Assembly: GCF_000275845.1 (NCBI RefSeq)
Contig: NW_006766891.1
Span: 475,240 to 539,239 of the forward strand
Direction: 5' to 3'
Length of the DNA: 64,000 nucleotides
Source: Dichomitus squalens LYAD-421 SS1
Lineage: Eukaryota > Basidiomycota > Agaricomycetes > Polyporales > Polyporaceae
The notes beneath the pieces were generated by a model. It did no database searches, was not told where the DNA came from, and was given only the letters and a program-made list of their open reading frames with translations. Each line of letters begins with the position of its first letter. The first letter of the stretch is position 1. Below are positions 61,693-64,000 of the stretch, one piece after another. The translations under genes and the position numbers were made by a program.

Positions 61693-62243
61693 AGGCGTGT
61701 TCAATTCTTGTCGCTCGCTCATTTCCTCGCGCGCCTACCGGGCGTCTGCCTACCTGGATTCAAGGTCAGATCAAGCGCCTGTAGCACAGCCGCACAGGCA
61801 GCGGGTGCAGCGAGATCGACGTTTTCGTCCTATGCTAGGTTTGTTATGCCCAGAAAATCTGTCCAGAAAGTGGATGGAGACGTCGGCAGAACGTTATAGA
61901 CTTGTTGACCGAGAATAATTGTACACAATGCGCCCAAATCGGAACCAGATTCGGCATGACACGGTTCACTGGCCTCCTGGGGTTGCCACTGTAAGCCTGA
62001 TGGCAATTGGACTCAAAACCTTGCGGGACGACTCCGCGTCTCGAGTCATGGAGCTCTCAATCTTTCAAATCGTTAAGCTTTCGCGTCGCTCCTCCGTCCC
62101 AGCTCGCGACCCTCATGCGGTCGTGTTGCACCCGCTGCCTGCGCACCTCTGCTCGCTGTGCTACAGGCGCTTGATCTGACCTGTAGGCAGACGCCCGGTA
62201 GGCGCGCGAGGAAATGAGCGAGCGACAAGAATTGAACATGCCT
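61693..62243. mobile_element. 551-bp non-autonomous DNA element with ~120-bp inverted repeats, 3-bp target duplication
   Basis: The left arm starts AGGCGTGTTCAATTCTTG and the right arm, inverted, AGGCATGTTCAATTCTTG. The first ~60 bp of the arms differ at one base, and homology continues to about 120 bp with a 10-bp indel. GTT flanks both sides (61690-61692, 62244-62246). Removing the element and one GTT restores the FunK1 frame as RAGAV-VSERF. It has no coding capacity. I cannot assign the superfamily with confidence. Confidence 0.85.
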
Positions 62244-62321
62244 GTTGTCTCCGAGCGCTTCAACATTCTGAAGCACTTGGAGCTGTTCTGCCAGTTCTTC
62301 TGGAGGCATCTGGAAAATCAG

Positions 62322-63367
62322 CCTTTGCGAATTGACACTAATTATCGCTATTCAGATAATCTCATCTATATTAGCGAGTGTTAGCAGAGATAACATCTAC
62401 ATTAGAGCTACTATTCAGATGCACTTCTTCAGTAGTGCAACTAAGCACTAATTAGTATACTTGGTACTAGTTATAACTACTCTTCACTATCACTTTTTCT
62501 ATAGTGCCGTGTAGTGCTAACATGATACTACAATAGCACTACTGCAAATGTGATCCTCTAATTTTCGCTATTTTGCACTACTGTAGTACTATTTTGCGCT
62601 ATTTTAGCACTACTCATCTAGGGGAGACTCAAATAAGATGACAGTCCTTTCTTTATAGCTCATAGTTCTCAACTCAAGCATTACACACCTCTATAGCTGC
62701 AAAATCATCATGATAGCTGACTTATATTTGAGAGCACAACTCAACACAGAACTTGTTATAATGTATAGGATTAGGCTGCCAGCATAGCATTTATATCATG
62801 AAGCATACTCTATAGCACACTCCATATTATATATATAGTCCCAGACATTACACATATGCAAGCCCCAGCAGATGAATTTCAAAGTGAGGTGTCACCACTT
62901 TGTTCGAGTCTAGCAGAAATTGATATATAAAATACCTGTGAATAAAATGTATATATGCTCTGGTGGTGCAGTGGTATAGAGCACCATCTCGGAATAGGTG
63001 TCATGTGAAAGTGAGGTCAAGGGTTCAAGACTGGCTGAGGACATTGTTTTGATATATTTTTTCCAGCACTTTAAATGCATCTGGGGCTTATAAACAGATG
63101 GTTTTGAGGTCATATAAAGCATTTCTACACCAATCAGAGATCATAGACCCACTCTATCCACTACTATCAACATCTACTATAGCACTATTTCCGTCTACTG
63201 TAGCACTATTTCCGTCTACTATAGTGCTACTTTGCACTAATTTGCATTATTAGTGCAAAATAGTGCAATTATTTTTGGGGACCTCTCGATTTTGCACTAT
63301 TTTTCACTATCCACCTACTGTGTCTATTAAGAGCTAATTTGTACTAAATAGGTGTAATTTGCAAAGG
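62322..63367. mobile_element. 1.05-kb AT-rich element with inverted termini
   Basis: The left end reads CCTTTGCGAATTGACAC and the inverted right end CCTTTGCAAATTACACC. The body is much more AT-rich than anything else in the window. Both outer thirds are made of TAGTGC/GCACTA-type motifs in alternating orientation, so each can fold back on itself. It interrupts FunK1 between CQFFWRHLENQ and DGFAHITDAE. No open reading frame of note. A tRNA-like unit sits in its middle. I could not define a target duplication, so the exact ends may be a few bases off. Confidence 0.65.
62957..63062 (+). ncRNA. tRNA-like Pol III unit, possible SINE head
   Basis: TGGTGCAGTGG at 62964-62974 matches the internal A box consensus, and GGTTCAAGACT at 63022-63032 matches the B box. 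The spacing of 58 nt suits a tRNA with a long variable arm. A run of six T (63057-63062) follows about 25 nt later, as in a Pol III terminator. The acceptor stem does not pair convincingly, so it is not a functional tRNA gene. It resembles the head of a tRNA-derived SINE. Confidence 0.55.
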
Positions 63368-63567
63368 TGGTTTTTATAGATGGGTTCGCTCACATCACGG
63401 ATGCGGAGCGAGGCTACGATCTCACCGTTGAGCCGGCGACTCCGGAGCAGGAGGAGACCTTTCGCTAGGCAATACAGGACCATATCATAGCTCAGCTTTC
63501 TAGTCATTCTCCACCCAGCAACCTCCAAGCTGCAGTGGGGGAGCACTACCAACGCGGAGCCGTCTCC

Positions 63568-64000
63568 TGTTACGACTGACTGTCGAGCGAGTAAGTGGAG
63601 ACGAGCGAGGCAGGCAGGAGCGCCGACGAGCTCTGATCGCAGTGAGACTGGAGCGGAGCTCAACAGGCAGGACTGGAGACAAGATGTGTATTGAGCGAAG
63701 TATCTACAGAGCGAAATACACGATGGCTTACCTGGAGACAAGAGGTCGAAACTAGAGTCTCCAGGTAGCAAGGGATCCAGCTATATACGAGGAACGAACA
63801 ATGGGCGCTAAGGGGACAATGGCGTTGCCATGGGCACCGAGTACAAGGCCGTAGGACAATAGCGAAGAGAGAAACAAGGGGAGCTGTTGTCCGTGTGCAA
63901 ACAAGGGGAAACCACGCCGAATAGAGAACAAGGGGTGAACGTACAAGGCAGTGGTCCGAATCGAAAAGGAAAACGTAGCCCCGTGGGGGCGGTTCGTGAC
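63568..64000 (-). mobile_element. LTR (solo, or end of a retrotransposon continuing past the window)
   Basis: Read on the minus strand, it starts (T)GTCACGAACCGCC at the window edge and ends GTCGTAACA at 63568, the TG...CA termini of an LTR, at least 433 bp. A TATA element TCGTATATAG lies at about 63779-63788 on the minus strand, and downstream of it is a CT-rich transcribed-looking part. It cuts FunK1 right after GEHYQRGAVS. The matching target duplication would lie beyond the window. Confidence 0.7.

Larger units (their letters stand above)
61236..63567 (+). pseudogene. FunK1 (fungal-type protein kinase) pseudogene, split by insertions
   Basis: Fragment A (61236-61692) reads TTRCPGFTFQDTSCYADES, then GVKPDICVYHNTH, HFEVKSSTSQDFFRD, LGQNVAYATEAQCKA and WIRFIRWDRAGAV, needing about three frame changes. 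Fragment B (62244-62321) continues VVSERFNILKHLELFCQFFW. Fragment C (about 63379-63567) continues DGFAHITDAERGYDLTV, AIQDHIIAQLSS and GEHYQRGAVS, with one TAG at 63465-63467 where a Gln codon would fit. This is the order of the region preceding the kinase core in FunK1 proteins of Agaricomycetes. The kinase domain itself lies beyond the LTR, outside the window, or is lost. The gene is dead: frameshifts, a stop and three insertions. Confidence 0.75.

Noticed and set aside
63334..63771. 145-codon minus-strand ORF near the right end
   Set aside because: It spans the LTR boundary and the antisense of the FunK1 fragment. Not a gene.

Overview
This is nuclear DNA from a filamentous basidiomycete, most likely an Agaricomycete of the polypore type. 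The evidence is dense GT-AG introns of roughly 50-75 nt, frequent microexons, GC-rich codon use, and lineage-typical families: Cop-type sesquiterpene synthases, a FunK1 kinase remnant, BTB-domain proteins, a cupin-like small secreted protein and a DUF6593-like protein. All gene models below are my own splice reconstructions from the sequence. No transcript or database evidence was available.

Layout. 1-4416: the 3' part of a long Ser/Pro-rich protein gene. 4634-5381: a DUF6593-like gene. 5382-9420: gene-poor, with a possible old LTR. 9421-18725: a Golgi-type O-fucosyltransferase-like gene, a BTB gene, LETM1, and ALKBH1 transcribed divergently from LETM1 across 239 bp. 20119-21462: sesquiterpene synthase copy 1, followed by an acidic TDST-repeat protein and a minisatellite. 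23761-43154: a conserved block with EI24, a second BTB gene, an NTAQ1 homologue that appears to lack its catalytic cysteine, a small Ser/Pro-rich protein, POL5/MYBBP1A and MSH3. POL5 and MSH3 end tail to tail, 17 bp apart. 45837-46288: a TA-flanked MITE. 47426-48769: sesquiterpene synthase copy 2, nearly identical to copy 1 including its introns. It is followed by a secreted cupin-like protein, a seven-helix-type membrane protein, a second TA-flanked MITE, an MFS exporter and a cytochrome P450. From about 61.2 kb to the window end lies a decayed FunK1 kinase gene split by three separate insertions.

How the genes fit together. Terpene synthase copy 2, the MFS exporter and the P450 lie within 13 kb and could form a small sesquiterpenoid cluster (cyclisation, oxidation, export). 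The second, dispersed synthase sits 27 kb away, beyond unrelated housekeeping genes. The housekeeping block covers DNA mismatch repair (MSH3), rRNA transcription and ribosome biogenesis (POL5), mitochondrial ion homeostasis (LETM1), nucleic-acid demethylation (ALKBH1) and ER/autophagy (EI24). The least expected observations are the hydrophobic, fast-evolving C-terminal tail shared by both terpene synthases, the Cys-to-Arg change at the NTAQ1 active site, the nested insertions in FunK1, and a Pol III-type tRNA-like unit inside an AT-rich DNA element.
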